Assembly: GCA_027619975.1 (NCBI GenBank)
Contig: JAQCGX010000011.1
Coordinates: 16,723-80,722, forward strand
Source of the DNA: Nitrospinota bacterium
Lineage (GTDB): Bacteria > Nitrospinota > Nitrospinia > Nitrospinales > VA-1
Direction: 5' to 3'
DNA: 64,000 bases
Each line of letters opens with the position of its first letter. The stretch's first letter is position 1. The notes under the pieces were generated by a model. It was not told where the DNA came from. It was given only the letters and a program-made list of their open reading frames with translations, and ran no database searches. A program made the position numbers and the translations under genes. This document shows, one piece after another, positions 33,463 through 43,369 of this stretch.

Positions 33463-33981
33463 TCAGGTAGCAATGGTTTTTCTCAGTTCCTCCAATTCGG
33501 TCAGGTGCTTCTTCTCTTCCACTAATAGATGGGAAAAAATAGCGCGGACATCGATCTTTTTTTCTTTTTTCAGCAATTCACTCAGAACATCAATGGATCG
33601 CTTCTCGGACTGTATCCCTAAATCCAGAGCCTCCACATCACTCTGAAAATCAGGGATCTCACTCTGACCACTTCCTTTGATGTCTGGGAATACCTTGCCT
33701 TTTAATTGCTCCGCTATAAATTTATCGACATGCTTCCTGGAACTGGTTTTATTCAATAACGCCGGTTGAAGAAATCTGGCCTTAGTCTGCAAAGACTGGA
33801 TATGCTCTTTTTCCTCATCGGCCAGCCGCTGAAACATTTCTCGTACTTTCGGAGCGCGAGCCTTTTTGGCGGCTTTTTCATAAAATATCAATCCTTGTCT
33901 CTCAATACACAAACTCACTTCAATCGCATCAATGCAGTGAAAACTGATGGAGGAATTTTCAGCGGAATCTTTTTCTTTCAT
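33463..33981 (-). CDS. Ferritin-like / rubrerythrin-type di-iron protein
   Basis: Two helix pairs carry the carboxylate/His iron ligands: E-R-Q-G-L-I-F-Y-E-K-A, then A-D-E-E-K-E-H-I, and I-Q-S-E-K-R-S-I-D-V-L, then E-E-K-K-H-L. No C-terminal rubredoxin cysteines are present, so it is an erythrin-like domain only. Relatives detoxify peroxide or bind iron. An ATG at 33987 is possible, but GAGGG sits right against it, while the ATG at 33981 has that site at six bases, giving 172 residues. Its location beside the oxygen-sensitive oxidoreductase operon fits a protective role (inference). Confidence 0.78.
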   Translation of the reverse strand: MKEKDSAENSSISFHCIDAIEVSLCIERQGLIFYEKAAKKARAPKVREMFQRLADEEKEHIQSLQTKARFLQPALLNKTSSRKHVDKFIAEQLKGKVFPDIKGSGQSEIPDFQSDVEALDLGIQSEKRSIDVLSELLKKEKKIDVRAIFSHLLVEEKKHLTELEELRKTIAT

Positions 33982-34367
33982 GCCCATCCCTCATTTAATT
34001 ACAGAAAAAGTAACGTGCCCCCTTTAAGAACAATCAGCCAAAAATCTGCACAATTTAACCACCAACAGCTATGGCAATAACTCCTGCTCTGATTAAACGT
34101 TTCCCACCAAACTCACAAAAGTTCTATCGCCAAAAAGTTTCGATCAAATAGCTACGAAACCGCGAGTTATGATATATTATTGGAATTACAGGCTCGGTTG
34201 AATCCATCAACCTCAGAACATTCTCCACTAAAACTCTGATCTCCAATACAAACTATTCATTGGCAGACCCCTTTACCAAGAAAAAAGTGCGGCAATATTT
34301 TAAAACCGTATTCTCACGAAAGGCGTCCTCCCTAAGGATACATCTGAAGGATTATAATAATAAAGAC
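33982..34367. other. Intergenic region between divergent ferritin-like and rnhA genes
   Basis: About 386 AT-rich bases hold the outgoing promoters of both genes. I see no strong promoter match, tRNA or repeat. A frame continuing upstream of rnhA to a TTG at 34260 is open but has no ribosome-binding site and lacks family resemblance, so I treat it as leader. Confidence 0.45.
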
Positions 34368-34808
34368 ATGGAAATAGTTAAAATTTTCACCGATGGCTGT
34401 TGCAAAGGAAACCCTGGACCCGGAGGGTATGGGGCTCTCATAATACATAATGGCAAGACAAAAGAACTGAAGGGCGGATCAAAATCCACCACCAACAACA
34501 TCATGGAGCTCACTGCCGCTGTTGTCGGCCTTGAAGCGCTGAAAAAACCCTGTGAAGTGGAATTGACCACCGACTCCCAATATTTAAAGAAGGGAATGAC
34601 GGAATGGATCGAAGGCTGGATCAAGAAGGGCTGGATCAATGCATCCCGCCAGCCGGTCAAAAACAAAGAGATCTGGCAGGAACTGCATCGGTTGAGCAAA
34701 ATTCATAAAGTCACCTGGAAATGGGTCAAAGCCCATAACGGACATCCTGAAAATGAAAGAGCGGATGCGTTAGCCAATGAGGGCATGAGTGCTCCCTCCA
34801 ACAGATAA
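34368..34808 (+). CDS. rnhA: Ribonuclease HI
   Basis: RNase HI cuts the RNA of RNA-DNA hybrids, removing primers and R-loops. The acidic active-site residues are visible: D9 in I-F-T-D-G-C-C-K-G-N-P-G-P-G-G-Y-G, Glu in N-N-I-M-E-L-T-A, Asp in T-T-D-S-Q-Y-L, and Asp in E-R-A-D-A-L-A-N, with the flap His in K-A-H-N-G-H. The frame extends to a TTG at 34260, but the ATG at 34368 gives the standard 146-residue protein. The stop is three bases before a MITE. Confidence 0.93.
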   Translation: MEIVKIFTDGCCKGNPGPGGYGALIIHNGKTKELKGGSKSTTNNIMELTAAVVGLEALKKPCEVELTTDSQYLKKGMTEWIEGWIKKGWINASRQPVKNKEIWQELHRLSKIHKVTWKWVKAHNGHPENERADALANEGMSAPSNR

Positions 34809-34811
34809 ATA

Positions 34812-34995
34812 TTAAGGGTATCTCTAAAAATTGACTAAATGCTCCTAATCGTCAACTTAAGGAGATGGCTTTGTTTTAGTGGAACAGGCGACCTGCCCTT
34901 AAATTTAAGGATAGGTCGCCCGTGCCACCAATATAAGAAATCCTTGTACAGTGTTCGATTTCCTGTAATAAACTAATTTTTAGAGATACCCTTAA
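34812..34995. mobile_element. MITE-like element, copy 2 (184 bp)
   Basis: The terminal inverted repeats are perfect over at least 21 bases, beginning TTAAGGGTATCTCTAAAAAT. The internal palindrome at 34879-34928 differs from copy 1 at two positions. The flanking arms are less similar, so the two copies are diverged but clearly related and in the same orientation. The right end stops five bases before the mltA start codon, and its terminal AAGG doubles as that gene's ribosome-binding site. It fills most of the gap between rnhA and mltA. Confidence 0.87.
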
Positions 34996-35000
34996 GGCAA

Positions 35001-36308
35001 ATGTCCTCCCTGATAAAAAACAACTTGCAACAACCACTGCAAAAACGAACCGTACGGGCGCTCTGTTTTCTGTTCATTGTCGCCTTATTTTTCTTCCTCG
35101 ATTCCTGCTCCACATATTCATCTCCAGTCGGCCCCAATGGACAGCTAACATCTTCTGATAACTCGAATGCTGATCGATCTTCAGCCTCTGGGAGCGAACC
35201 CGCAAACCAAACCGTCTCTTCAACTCAAAGTCTTCCAAATCAGCCGACCCGTCCGCAATCGCTCTCTCTGGATTTGCCCATTATTTTTGAAGACGACCTT
35301 GACCAGGAAAGCCTCAAAAAAGTAATCCAGAATCAACTCGATGCAATGGAAGCCATAAATGAATTCGAGCCGGTACGGCTGGAAAACCTGGCGTTGACCA
35401 AAGGTAAACTGAAAAAAGCTCTTAAAACGTTCCTGAACTTGCTGAACCAGAATCTGGCGCCTGATGAATTCAGCCGCCGGGTGAGGCAGGAGTTTACTTT
35501 TTATAAGGCCGGGCAGGGAGCCCGGAAAAAATTCCTGTTCACCGGATACTACACGCCTGTCATTGTCGCCAGCCCGGTTAAAACAGAGGAGTATATTTAT
35601 CCTATTTACCGAGTGCCTGACGCCCCCGTGGAGCTGAATTTCGTTGGCAACCCGCCATCCCCGATCTGGAAAAATTATACCCGCAGGCAAATCGACCACC
35701 AGGGAATTTTAAAAAACCGGAACCTTGAAATCGCCTGGTTAAAGGATGACCTGGAACGGTTTTTCCTCCACATCCAGGGGTCCGGGGCACTCCAGTTTCC
35801 TGACGGCAAGCTCCAGGGCGTGCGGTTTGCCGGAGCCAACAATTACGATTATCAGGGCATCGGAAAATTAATGGTGAAAGACGGTCTCCTTACCGGCAAG
35901 GGGGAACGCACCATGCAGGGCATCAAAAAATACCTGCGCGATCATCCGTCCTTAATTCCAAAATATCTTCATCAGAACAAACGCTATATCTTTTTTGCCT
36001 ATAGCGATGAAGGACCTACGGGGTCGGGCGGCGGAGAATTGGTCGGCGGCCGGTCCATCGCCACAGACAAGTCCATTTACCCGGCTGGAGGCCTGGCCCT
36101 CCTGTTCATAAGAAAGCCCATCCTCAACGAAGCACATGAAATCGTGCGCTGGAAACGCAGCTTTCGTTTCGTTGTCGATCAGGATACGGGAAGCGACATC
36201 AACGGCCCCGGACGCGGGGATCTTTTTTTCGGCATCGGCCAGCGCCCAGGAATTATGGCGGGAAATTTCAAGGAATGGGGTGAAGTTTACTATCTGGTAA
36301 AAAAATAA
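35001..36308 (+). CDS. mltA: Membrane-bound lytic murein transglycosylase A
   Basis: MltA cleaves the glycan strands of murein to 1,6-anhydro products from the outer membrane. A hydrophobic N-terminus ends in the lipobox L-D-S-C, so it is a lipoprotein. The MltA core is seen in F-T-G-Y-Y-T-P and I-Q-G-S-G-A-L-Q-F-P-D-G. The C-terminal 3D domain holds V-D-Q-D-T-G-S-D-I-N-G-P-G-R-G-D with its catalytic Asp. At 435 residues it is slightly longer than E. coli MltA because of a Ser/Pro linker. Its start is set five bases after a MITE. Confidence 0.93.
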   Translation: MSSLIKNNLQQPLQKRTVRALCFLFIVALFFFLDSCSTYSSPVGPNGQLTSSDNSNADRSSASGSEPANQTVSSTQSLPNQPTRPQSLSLDLPIIFEDDLDQESLKKVIQNQLDAMEAINEFEPVRLENLALTKGKLKKALKTFLNLLNQNLAPDEFSRRVRQEFTFYKAGQGARKKFLFTGYYTPVIVASPVKTEEYIYPIYRVPDAPVELNFVGNPPSPIWKNYTRRQIDHQGILKNRNLEIAWLKDDLERFFLHIQGSGALQFPDGKLQGVRFAGANNYDYQGIGKLMVKDGLLTGKGERTMQGIKKYLRDHPSLIPKYLHQNKRYIFFAYSDEGPTGSGGGELVGGRSIATDKSIYPAGGLALLFIRKPILNEAHEIVRWKRSFRFVVDQDTGSDINGPGRGDLFFGIGQRPGIMAGNFKEWGEVYYLVKK

Positions 36309-36313
36309 AATAA

Positions 36314-36859
36314 TTACATCGGTTCGCTGTACAGGGAAACCAGCCGTTTGTCGATAAAATCGAACCTCTCTTGACGCACATTGAATTGTTCTTTTTCCGG
36401 ATCGCCGCTGACCGCCGAATAATCCATATTGGCGGGGTTCCTCCTTACCATACAAGCAAAAGTTACTGCTTCCGGTTTTTCCTCGATTTCCAGATAATCC
36501 ACTGCACGAATAAACGTCGAACCGGTGGTCACGATATCATCGACAATCAGCCAGTGCGTCTCAGGAGGATAGTTGGGCACCGCCAGTTGCGCGAAATCCA
36601 TTCTCTTTTTTGGCATGATGTGAAAAGGCAGTTTCATCAATTGCGCCAATTGATAACCGATACGAATTCCTTCCGTTTCCGAGCCAATGACAACATCGAA
36701 TTTACCGTGCTCGTCCTGCCATAATTTCAACTTGTTGTTCAGCATCTCGCAATAGGCCAGGTTCATCGTGTCAGACAGCAAACTATATTCGTAGGTATAC
36801 TCCGACTTCACGCCCGTGCTGAGAACAAAATGGCCCTTCTGGATAATTCTGGAAAACAC
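36314..36859 (-). CDS. Orotate phosphoribosyltransferase-like protein
   Basis: The PRPP-binding motif is L-I-V-D-D-I-V-T-T-G-S-T near residue 105, preceded by V-V-I-G-S-E-T-E-G-I-R-I and P-K-K-R-M. This matches type I phosphoribosyltransferases of the PyrE group. With 181 residues it is shorter than most PyrE and has a divergent C-terminus, so another base acceptor is possible. It is convergent with mltA (five bases) and downstream of pcm on the same strand. No other pyrimidine gene is nearby. Confidence 0.75.
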   Translation of the reverse strand: MFSRIIQKGHFVLSTGVKSEYTYEYSLLSDTMNLAYCEMLNNKLKLWQDEHGKFDVVIGSETEGIRIGYQLAQLMKLPFHIMPKKRMDFAQLAVPNYPPETHWLIVDDIVTTGSTFIRAVDYLEIEEKPEAVTFACMVRRNPANMDYSAVSGDPEKEQFNVRQERFDFIDKRLVSLYSEPM

Positions 36860-36953
36860 TTAAAATCTTCCTTGTGAAACAAAATCTTTTTTCAGTATTA
36901 AAACTCTTATTTCCGTAATTTGAAATCGTGCGATTTCAAATTTAAATCTAATT

Positions 36954-37634
36954 TCAGGATGGCCTTTTGTTATCCGGCCAGCCGTATTTTCCCACAAGAG
37001 GCACGAATTTGCAGTAACCAATTTCGTGGGAGGTCGTGCGGTCATTTTCCTTGACCAAAATAGTGAGGCTCTGTTTTTCCTGGCTACCCACCGGAGCTAC
37101 CAGTCGGCCTTTATCACCCAACTGATCGACCAGCATTTTCGGGATTTCCTCGGGAGAGGCGGTGACGAGAATGGCGTCAAATGGCGCCTGATCGGGCCAT
37201 CCGTAAGTTCCGTCGAACACCTTGAAAACGATGTTCATATAATTCAAACGTTCCAAAATTTTTTGCGCCTTCAAGCTCAGGGATCGGATGCGCTCAATGG
37301 TGAACACCTGCCCTGCCAGTTCCGCAAGCAAGGCCGTCTGGTATCCCGAGCCGGTTCCAATTTCCAATACCCGGTCGGTCTTCTTCAGATTTAATGCCTC
37401 GGTCATGGCGGCCACGATATAAGGCTGGGAGATCGTTTGATTGTCGCCAATGGGAAGAGGAAAGTCTCCATAGGCCTTGTGCTGAAGAGATTCATGCCCA
37501 AACAGATGCCGGGGTATCCGGTTCATCGCCTCCATGATCCGCAAGTCTTTTATTCCCCGATCGACGAGCTGTTCCTCGATCATTTTTCGCCTTTGACCTG
37601 TAAAGGATTGAACCGCCCGGTCAGTCGGACCCAT
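36954..37634 (-). CDS. pcm: Protein-L-isoaspartate O-methyltransferase
   Basis: Pcm methylates isoaspartyl residues so damaged proteins can be repaired. The SAM motif V-L-E-I-G-T-G-S-G-Y-Q-T is followed by family segments F-D-G-T-Y-G-W-P and I-L-V-T-A-S-P-E-E-I-P. The start at 37634 has AGAGG seven bases upstream, but the ATG at 37583 also has AAAGG and matches where most relatives begin; either gives a full enzyme. It lies 94 bases upstream of the phosphoribosyltransferase gene on the same strand. Confidence 0.94.
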   Translation of the reverse strand: MGPTDRAVQSFTGQRRKMIEEQLVDRGIKDLRIMEAMNRIPRHLFGHESLQHKAYGDFPLPIGDNQTISQPYIVAAMTEALNLKKTDRVLEIGTGSGYQTALLAELAGQVFTIERIRSLSLKAQKILERLNYMNIVFKVFDGTYGWPDQAPFDAILVTASPEEIPKMLVDQLGDKGRLVAPVGSQEKQSLTILVKENDRTTSHEIGYCKFVPLVGKYGWPDNKRPS

Positions 37635-37879
37635 GCATGCACCTCTCCATAAACATCTAATTTATTTGGACTTTTTTCAACAACAGTGATACAAATAGGG
37701 CCATCATTTATAAGCTCGAATCAGGCTTGGGGAAATTTCAGGCACATCAAAACCAGGTCGGCTGACCAAAACCAGCCCACCATTTTTATTTTTATCAAAT
37801 GATCCATTTTCTGAAATCAGAGGGGCAAGGCATCTCAAGGGTTTTACGACCGGTTAACAGAAAGCGGCTCTCGGAATAT

Positions 37880-38197
37880 TCAATGCAGGGAGGTGAATCT
37901 TCTGGAATTCGGACCATCATGTGGGGAATGGGGGATGACACAGGACCCCATATTGGACTCTGCCAATGAATTTATTTTTTTGGGATTCTGATAAAAAACA
38001 AATTCCCAGCAGTCCTCCCATTCATCGTATTTGAGGAGGTAGATATTATCATCATCCGCCCTCACTTTAAAATAACGGGTCCCCTCTCCATACCAGCGAT
38101 CGACGATGTCTTTGACTTCGTAGCGCTGATCCATGAGGCTGAAGGCGATCGGCCTCTCGTTAAGCTTATAGCCTGAAAAGCATTCCACCGTAATCAT
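37880..38197 (-). CDS. Small conserved-looking protein of unknown function (105 aa)
   Basis: The first 70 residues look like a compact beta domain (S-G-Y-K-L-N-E-R-P-I-A-F then D-R-W-Y-G-E-G-T-R-Y-F-K-V-R-A-D-D and I-Y-L-L-K-Y-D-E-W), similar in outline to small DUF6504-type proteins. The last 35 residues are low-complexity and may be unstructured. No signal peptide or catalytic motif is seen. There is no strong ribosome-binding site. It stands alone between pcm and the M28 gene. Confidence 0.5.
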   Translation of the reverse strand: MITVECFSGYKLNERPIAFSLMDQRYEVKDIVDRWYGEGTRYFKVRADDDNIYLLKYDEWEDCWEFVFYQNPKKINSLAESNMGSCVIPHSPHDGPNSRRFTSLH

Positions 38198-38402
38198 GCG
38201 GTTATGGTATGACGATACCCGTAAAAAGTAAACGTTTTTTTAAGGCAACAAAAAGTTGAAGCTCCAAATTTTTATAAATTCCAACTCTATCAATTTAAAG
38301 TTGAGGTTTGATGTCTTCCGGGCCAATCAATTGCCCATAGCATTCTAAAATTGGGATCACTTTCTTTGACAGGATAAGGTTTCATTCAATATTAAATGGT
38401 CG

Positions 38403-39263
38403 ATGCAGGCACCGAACCAAAAAAATATTGCCACCCATCTTACGGCGCTCACTCGCGAACGCAACCCCTACACCTCGCCGGACCAACTGACTTGGGCCGC
38501 AGAATACATTCGCGGTCAGATGCAATCCGCCAACCTGCAGGTCCGGGAAGAAGCGGTTCCTTTTGACGGCATGAGTTTCCCTAATATCCTGGGTCTGAAA
38601 GAGGGGACCGATCCTGCTTCCGGGATATTTGTCCTGGGGGCGCATTACGACACCGTGGAGGGAAGCCCAGGGGCCGATGATAACGCCAGCGCAGTTGCGG
38701 CTCTTCTGGAGATCGCGCGTTGTCTGAAAACCACGCGACTTAAAACGCCTCTCCTGTTCGCCGCTTTCACTCTCGAAGAGTATGGGTTCGTGGGAAGCCA
38801 TTACTTTCTCGACCAGACCGGAAACGAAAAAGATCGTATCACCGGAATGATTTCTTTGGAAATGGTGGGGTTTTGCAGTTCCGACCCCGGTTCTCAGACC
38901 TACCCTCCCTATGTGGACGCCGCAAAATACCCGAACAGCGGTGATTTTATCGCTGTGGTCGGCAATGAACCCTCCGCCGCATTAACCCACGCCATCGCGG
39001 ACCGCATGATTCAGGCGGTTCCCAGTCTACCTGTAGAGCGGTTGGTAGTGCCCGGCAGGGGAGACCAGTTCCCGGAGGTGACGCTCAGCGACCACTCCCC
39101 TTTCTGGGAAAACAACATTCCGGCGGTCATGATCACGGACACGGCTTTTCTAAGAAATCCGAATTATCATCAACCATCAGATACATTGGATACGCTTGAT
39201 ATGGAATTCATCGGCAAAATTACTGAATCCACCTCAAGCTTCCTTGAACAGCATTTGGGATAA
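38403..39263 (+). CDS. M28-family zinc aminopeptidase
   Basis: The metal-binding set of M28 peptidases is present: G-A-H-Y-D-T, then G-A-D-D-N-A-S, then the catalytic T-L-E-E-Y-G, and D-H-S-P-F-W near the C-terminus, which binds two zinc ions. The 286-residue protein has no evident signal peptide, suggesting a cytosolic aminopeptidase or carboxypeptidase-like enzyme. The stop is one base before the start of the AsmA-like gene, so the two are probably cotranscribed. The substrate is unknown. Confidence 0.85.
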   Translation: MQAPNQKNIATHLTALTRERNPYTSPDQLTWAAEYIRGQMQSANLQVREEAVPFDGMSFPNILGLKEGTDPASGIFVLGAHYDTVEGSPGADDNASAVAALLEIARCLKTTRLKTPLLFAAFTLEEYGFVGSHYFLDQTGNEKDRITGMISLEMVGFCSSDPGSQTYPPYVDAAKYPNSGDFIAVVGNEPSAALTHAIADRMIQAVPSLPVERLVVPGRGDQFPEVTLSDHSPFWENNIPAVMITDTAFLRNPNYHQPSDTLDTLDMEFIGKITESTSSFLEQHLG

Positions 39264-39264
39264 C

Positions 39265-42200
39265 ATGAACGATATTATTCACCCCGGCCAAAAGATATCG
39301 CTCGACGATGTGGAAAAACTTTCCCCACCTGAGAAACCGACTCATGAAAAACCCGACCCCAAAGACCTGAAAAAGAAATCCTGGGGGCGAAGGTTGTTCC
39401 GATTCTTCTTTTACAGTGTCCTTTTATTTACCCTGCTTCTGGTCGGCGTCGGCATCGTTTTATCCTATTATTTCCCATCGGAGCGAGTCACACCCATAGC
39501 AGAAAGAGAACTGACAAAAATTTTAAAAATCCCGGTGTCCATCGAGTCTCTGGATTTCAGCCTTTTAAGCGGCTTGCATGTTTCCCGGCTGGCCCTGGGA
39601 GAGGAACTACCCATTATTAGCGTGCAGAACATCGTTCTGGATTACGACCTGACCGAGCTTCTGCAAGGCCGGTTCATCATCAATCAGGTGACTGTCGATC
39701 AACCCAAATTGAATCTGATATCGGTAGACGGCGTATGGAATTTTCAACCGCTTCTGGAACCGGGAGGCCCCGCCAAGCCACCCGCCCCTGCCGATGACAA
39801 ACCAACTGAGCTTCCGCCGATTCCTTTTGGCGTGAATTTAAAGGATTTTGGCATCCGCAACATCCAGGTGAATCTGGACATGGACGGAAAAATAAAGAGC
39901 CGACTTGAAGGCTTGAGTTTGAACGCCCGCGGCAAACTGGAACGCGATGCAATCGACATTTGGCTCCAAACTTCGATGGTCGCTCCTGCTCGGGGAGAAC
40001 ACAATTTAGAGTTTTATTCCAGCGAAGGGAAAGGCCTCGATGTCAAAACGCTGGCTCTCATAAATATAGAAGTGACTACTCAGGATTTAAATAACATCCG
40101 GCTGACGGGCAACCTTGGTTTGAGGAAAAATCAAATTCAAATAGGAGAGACCCTGCCAGTCCCTGACGTATCCGCAGAAATAGACCTGCAGGCAAGGGTC
40201 AAAGAACAGGGTGTAAAAATCAGGGAACTGGCATTCCATCTTTCTGAAAAAAACAGGGTAGTGCTTTCCGGTGAGGCCGATCAATTGGCGGCGAACCCGC
40301 GTTTCTCCATCCGGCTCAACGAAGCTGCATTTAACATTGAAGATCTCATTGAATTGGCGGGAACCCTGATTCCGCCGGTGAAAGCCGGAGGTGATGTCCG
40401 TGTCACCGGTTTGGAAGTGAAAGGAAACCTGCCGGATTTCAAGCCGGGGGATATTGAGATCTCAAACGGAACGATCAACATCAAGGATTTTTTTGCCGAG
40501 CACCCACCGCTTGCCGCCTCACTGGAAGGCGTGGATGCAACCATCAATCTCACCAATGCTCAATTAAAAAACGGGGTTCCTGAAAACCTTGATGGGCAAA
40601 TCCATATTGAAATAGATCGAGGCCAGGCAGAGAACCTGACCCTCACCGGCCTGAGCCAGGACCTGCAAATCAAAGCGCAGGGGGCCAATCTTGCTGAAGC
40701 CAATCTTATTTTTTCGACCGCGTTAAAAGCCGTTGAAGTTTCCCTCCCTGAGATGGACCGGGTAAAAACCAGTTTCAATCTGCAAGGGTCCGCAGGAGCC
40801 AATTGGCAATCGGGCGATATCCACCTCTTTAAAGTCGATTATTCTCTGGGCTTAGCCGCACAGGGAAAAGTAAATGGCAGCGCAAAGAATTTCGGCAAGG
40901 ACTCCTTTAAGATAGAGAAAGATATCGACATTAAGTTAACGGCACTGCGTTCCCTGCTCCCAAAGAATCTTTTGCAAAAAATCGACGGCTTCCCAAGCGC
41001 CGGGGAATCCCATGTACACGCCATCCTTCAGGGGCGGCTGGATCAAGACTTTCAACCCCTTCAGGCCCTCGTTAATACAGAAATAAAACTGAACGGAATC
41101 GACACCCAACTTAAAAATCCCCCGATCGAGGTCAAACAGGTTTCCGCCACGATTACTTTTCCCGTGGATTATCTTCCCGAGAAGGGTGTCAAGATTCCTC
41201 GTCTGGATTTTGAAACAAGGATTGAGAACGTCAAGGCTCTCGATAAAATCGAACTGGGACCCACTAAAATCAAAACTATTCTATCTATGGGCGATTATTA
41301 CCCCTTGCACGGGGACCCAGGAAAAATCCCGATCACCAATCAGACTTCGGTTCGATTAGAGCGCGTTAAATCGTTAGCCCCAGAAATCATATTGACAGGA
41401 CTGGCACTGGACACCTCTTTACAGAGCGATCTGTATCCAAAGGACATTAAAAATATAGCCTTTAAGGGCAATGTTTCGCTCCTTGATGTCGAGGGAGTGA
41501 AGGAAATAAAAACCGGGAAAATCCAGACTTCCTTTAACGTCAATGTTAACGACCTTTCGTTGACACAAACCAGGGCTTCGGTCGATCTTCAGATTGACCC
41601 TCCCTCTTCTGAAAATTTGGACGGAAAAATTCCCATCGGACCAATAACGTTTGCGAGTCGGTCCCAACAAAATTTAAAAACAGGAGATGTTGAAATCAAT
41701 CGCGTTTCACTGATCGCTCCATCTCTCATGAACCTCAGCCTCAAGGCCAAGCTCAAAAACTGGGGGAAAACCTTTGACATTGATACCAAAGTCACCGAGA
41801 CCGAACTCGCCGCCATTTGGGATAAGATTCCTTTAGCCTTACGCACCGGCATGGAAGATCTCAAGATCGCAGGCGCGGTGAACTTTGCTCTCAACGCCAA
41901 AGGAACCATTCCAGAGAAATTTGAATTGGAAAAAACGTCTCTCCCCATCGTGGCCCAGGCTGGCTTCGATTTAGGAAACGCATCGCTTTCCTGGCCCAGT
42001 CGGGGCATTGACGTTCAACAAATGAACACGTCTACGAAGGTGAATTTTAAGGAAGGCTCGGGAGCGATCTCTGGAAATATTTCGCTTGAGAAATTGTTTC
42101 TTAAAGACGTATTGGGAGAAGACTGGCTGAACCCGGAATTTGATTTCAAATACTCACTCACCGATTTCAATAAATTCACCTTGGATGCACACCACTTTTC

Positions 42201-43344
42201 GATCAAAAAACACGGCATCAGCCACACCCTGAAAGGCAGTGTGGATGGATTGAAACCCTTCCTCACCGGGGAGATTCCCTTACAGCCTAAAGAAATATCC
42301 AGTCGTCTGGATGTTAATTTGACCACGGAAAATCAACTGGATTTAAAAAAAGCCATCAGCGCAGGGACCCAGCAATTTCTAAACGGCATCCAGGCCAGCG
42401 GCGCTTTGCTTGCTACATTGAGCATTAATATGACGCCTGGAGAAAAGGTTGCGGTCGGAGGCAATGTAGAGTTCGATCAATTCAATGCCCAGGTTCCAGA
42501 TAGCGTCCAGGTGACAAACCTCAATGGAAAATTCCCTTTCAATAAAACCCTCTTTCTCGAACGTGTCCTGGTCAAAACTCTACCCGAATCTTTCCTGGCA
42601 TCGCGGAAGGGTTTTTTCACTCAGCTCAGGGGTTTTTCCAAACATAAAAACAATTTTACCATCAAAGAGATACAGGTCGCCAATCAACGCGTCTCCAATA
42701 TCGGACTGGACCTGTTGTTTAAAAATAACCGCTTGCTGGTAGAGAAATTCCTGTTTGACGTGCTGGATGGGTCCGTCGCCGGGAACCTGTTCGTCATTCC
42801 CACGCCCGAAGGCCCGGAATTGAGTTTTTCCACGGAATTTGCAGGACTGAATTTTGGCGCTCTGGTGGGACGGTCCAAGACTGCAGAAGAGTCTGAGTCA
42901 GAAGTCGACGGTAATATGCAAATGGGACTCAAGGTCAAACAAGGATTGGAGTCGGAGCCGATTTCCATCGATCAGATCGTTACAAAAATAGCGATCACCC
43001 GGATTGGCGCAGAAACATTGGACCGGGTGCTTTTATTTTTGGACCCTGAAGAAAGCAAACCCGCCATCGTTGACATGCGGGCAAAACTGAAACTGGCGTC
43101 CCCTCACCGGATTGTCATCACCGTCGAAAACGGCAATCTGAGCGTCGAAGCGTGGTTAAAAAACAAAATCCTCGGAGACATCATCAAGGCCCCTGAGTTG
43201 AAACGAGTTCCGATCACCAGTCTCAAACAATTCAAAGATGTGGCTCACCAACTGCAATCCATGACCGGACTGCGAGACGCTCTCAACTATCTTGCCGCTC
43301 GTGGAATTAAATTCAATGAAGAAGGAGACATTCTCCTTTATTGA
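39265..43344 (+). CDS. Giant AsmA-like membrane-anchored protein (1359 aa)
   Basis: A cytoplasmic N-terminus of about 45 residues precedes one membrane helix (about residues 50-75). It is followed by the AsmA-type opening P-I-A-E-R-E-L-T-K-I-L-K-I-P-V-S-I and a very long periplasmic beta-rich region of repeated F-x-x-L-x-L-N patterns. AsmA-like proteins form lipid-conducting bridges to the outer membrane. The longest frame starts at 39196 inside the M28 gene, but the ATG at 39265 follows that stop directly. A perfect hairpin (AAGGAGA-cat-TCTCCTT, 43322-43338) lies over the final codons. A second protein of this type is at 51951. Confidence 0.82.
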   Translation: MNDIIHPGQKISLDDVEKLSPPEKPTHEKPDPKDLKKKSWGRRLFRFFFYSVLLFTLLLVGVGIVLSYYFPSERVTPIAERELTKILKIPVSIESLDFSLLSGLHVSRLALGEELPIISVQNIVLDYDLTELLQGRFIINQVTVDQPKLNLISVDGVWNFQPLLEPGGPAKPPAPADDKPTELPPIPFGVNLKDFGIRNIQVNLDMDGKIKSRLEGLSLNARGKLERDAIDIWLQTSMVAPARGEHNLEFYSSEGKGLDVKTLALINIEVTTQDLNNIRLTGNLGLRKNQIQIGETLPVPDVSAEIDLQARVKEQGVKIRELAFHLSEKNRVVLSGEADQLAANPRFSIRLNEAAFNIEDLIELAGTLIPPVKAGGDVRVTGLEVKGNLPDFKPGDIEISNGTINIKDFFAEHPPLAASLEGVDATINLTNAQLKNGVPENLDGQIHIEIDRGQAENLTLTGLSQDLQIKAQGANLAEANLIFSTALKAVEVSLPEMDRVKTSFNLQGSAGANWQSGDIHLFKVDYSLGLAAQGKVNGSAKNFGKDSFKIEKDIDIKLTALRSLLPKNLLQKIDGFPSAGESHVHAILQGRLDQDFQPLQALVNTEIKLNGIDTQLKNPPIEVKQVSATITFPVDYLPEKGVKIPRLDFETRIENVKALDKIELGPTKIKTILSMGDYYPLHGDPGKIPITNQTSVRLERVKSLAPEIILTGLALDTSLQSDLYPKDIKNIAFKGNVSLLDVEGVKEIKTGKIQTSFNVNVNDLSLTQTRASVDLQIDPPSSENLDGKIPIGPITFASRSQQNLKTGDVEINRVSLIAPSLMNLSLKAKLKNWGKTFDIDTKVTETELAAIWDKIPLALRTGMEDLKIAGAVNFALNAKGTIPEKFELEKTSLPIVAQAGFDLGNASLSWPSRGIDVQQMNTSTKVNFKEGSGAISGNISLEKLFLKDVLGEDWLNPEFDFKYSLTDFNKFTLDAHHFSIKKHGISHTLKGSVDGLKPFLTGEIPLQPKEISSRLDVNLTTENQLDLKKAISAGTQQFLNGIQASGALLATLSINMTPGEKVAVGGNVEFDQFNAQVPDSVQVTNLNGKFPFNKTLFLERVLVKTLPESFLASRKGFFTQLRGFSKHKNNFTIKEIQVANQRVSNIGLDLLFKNNRLLVEKFLFDVLDGSVAGNLFVIPTPEGPELSFSTEFAGLNFGALVGRSKTAEESESEVDGNMQMGLKVKQGLESEPISIDQIVTKIAITRIGAETLDRVLLFLDPEESKPAIVDMRAKLKLASPHRIVITVENGNLSVEAWLKNKILGDIIKAPELKRVPITSLKQFKDVAHQLQSMTGLRDALNYLAARGIKFNEEGDILLY

Positions 43345-43369
43345 CCTGATTTAAGATCCCTTCCTTATA

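Noticed and set aside
34260..34367. 36-residue N-terminal extension of RNase HI from a TTG
   Set aside because: No ribosome-binding site, no family match; the ATG at 34368 gives the standard length.
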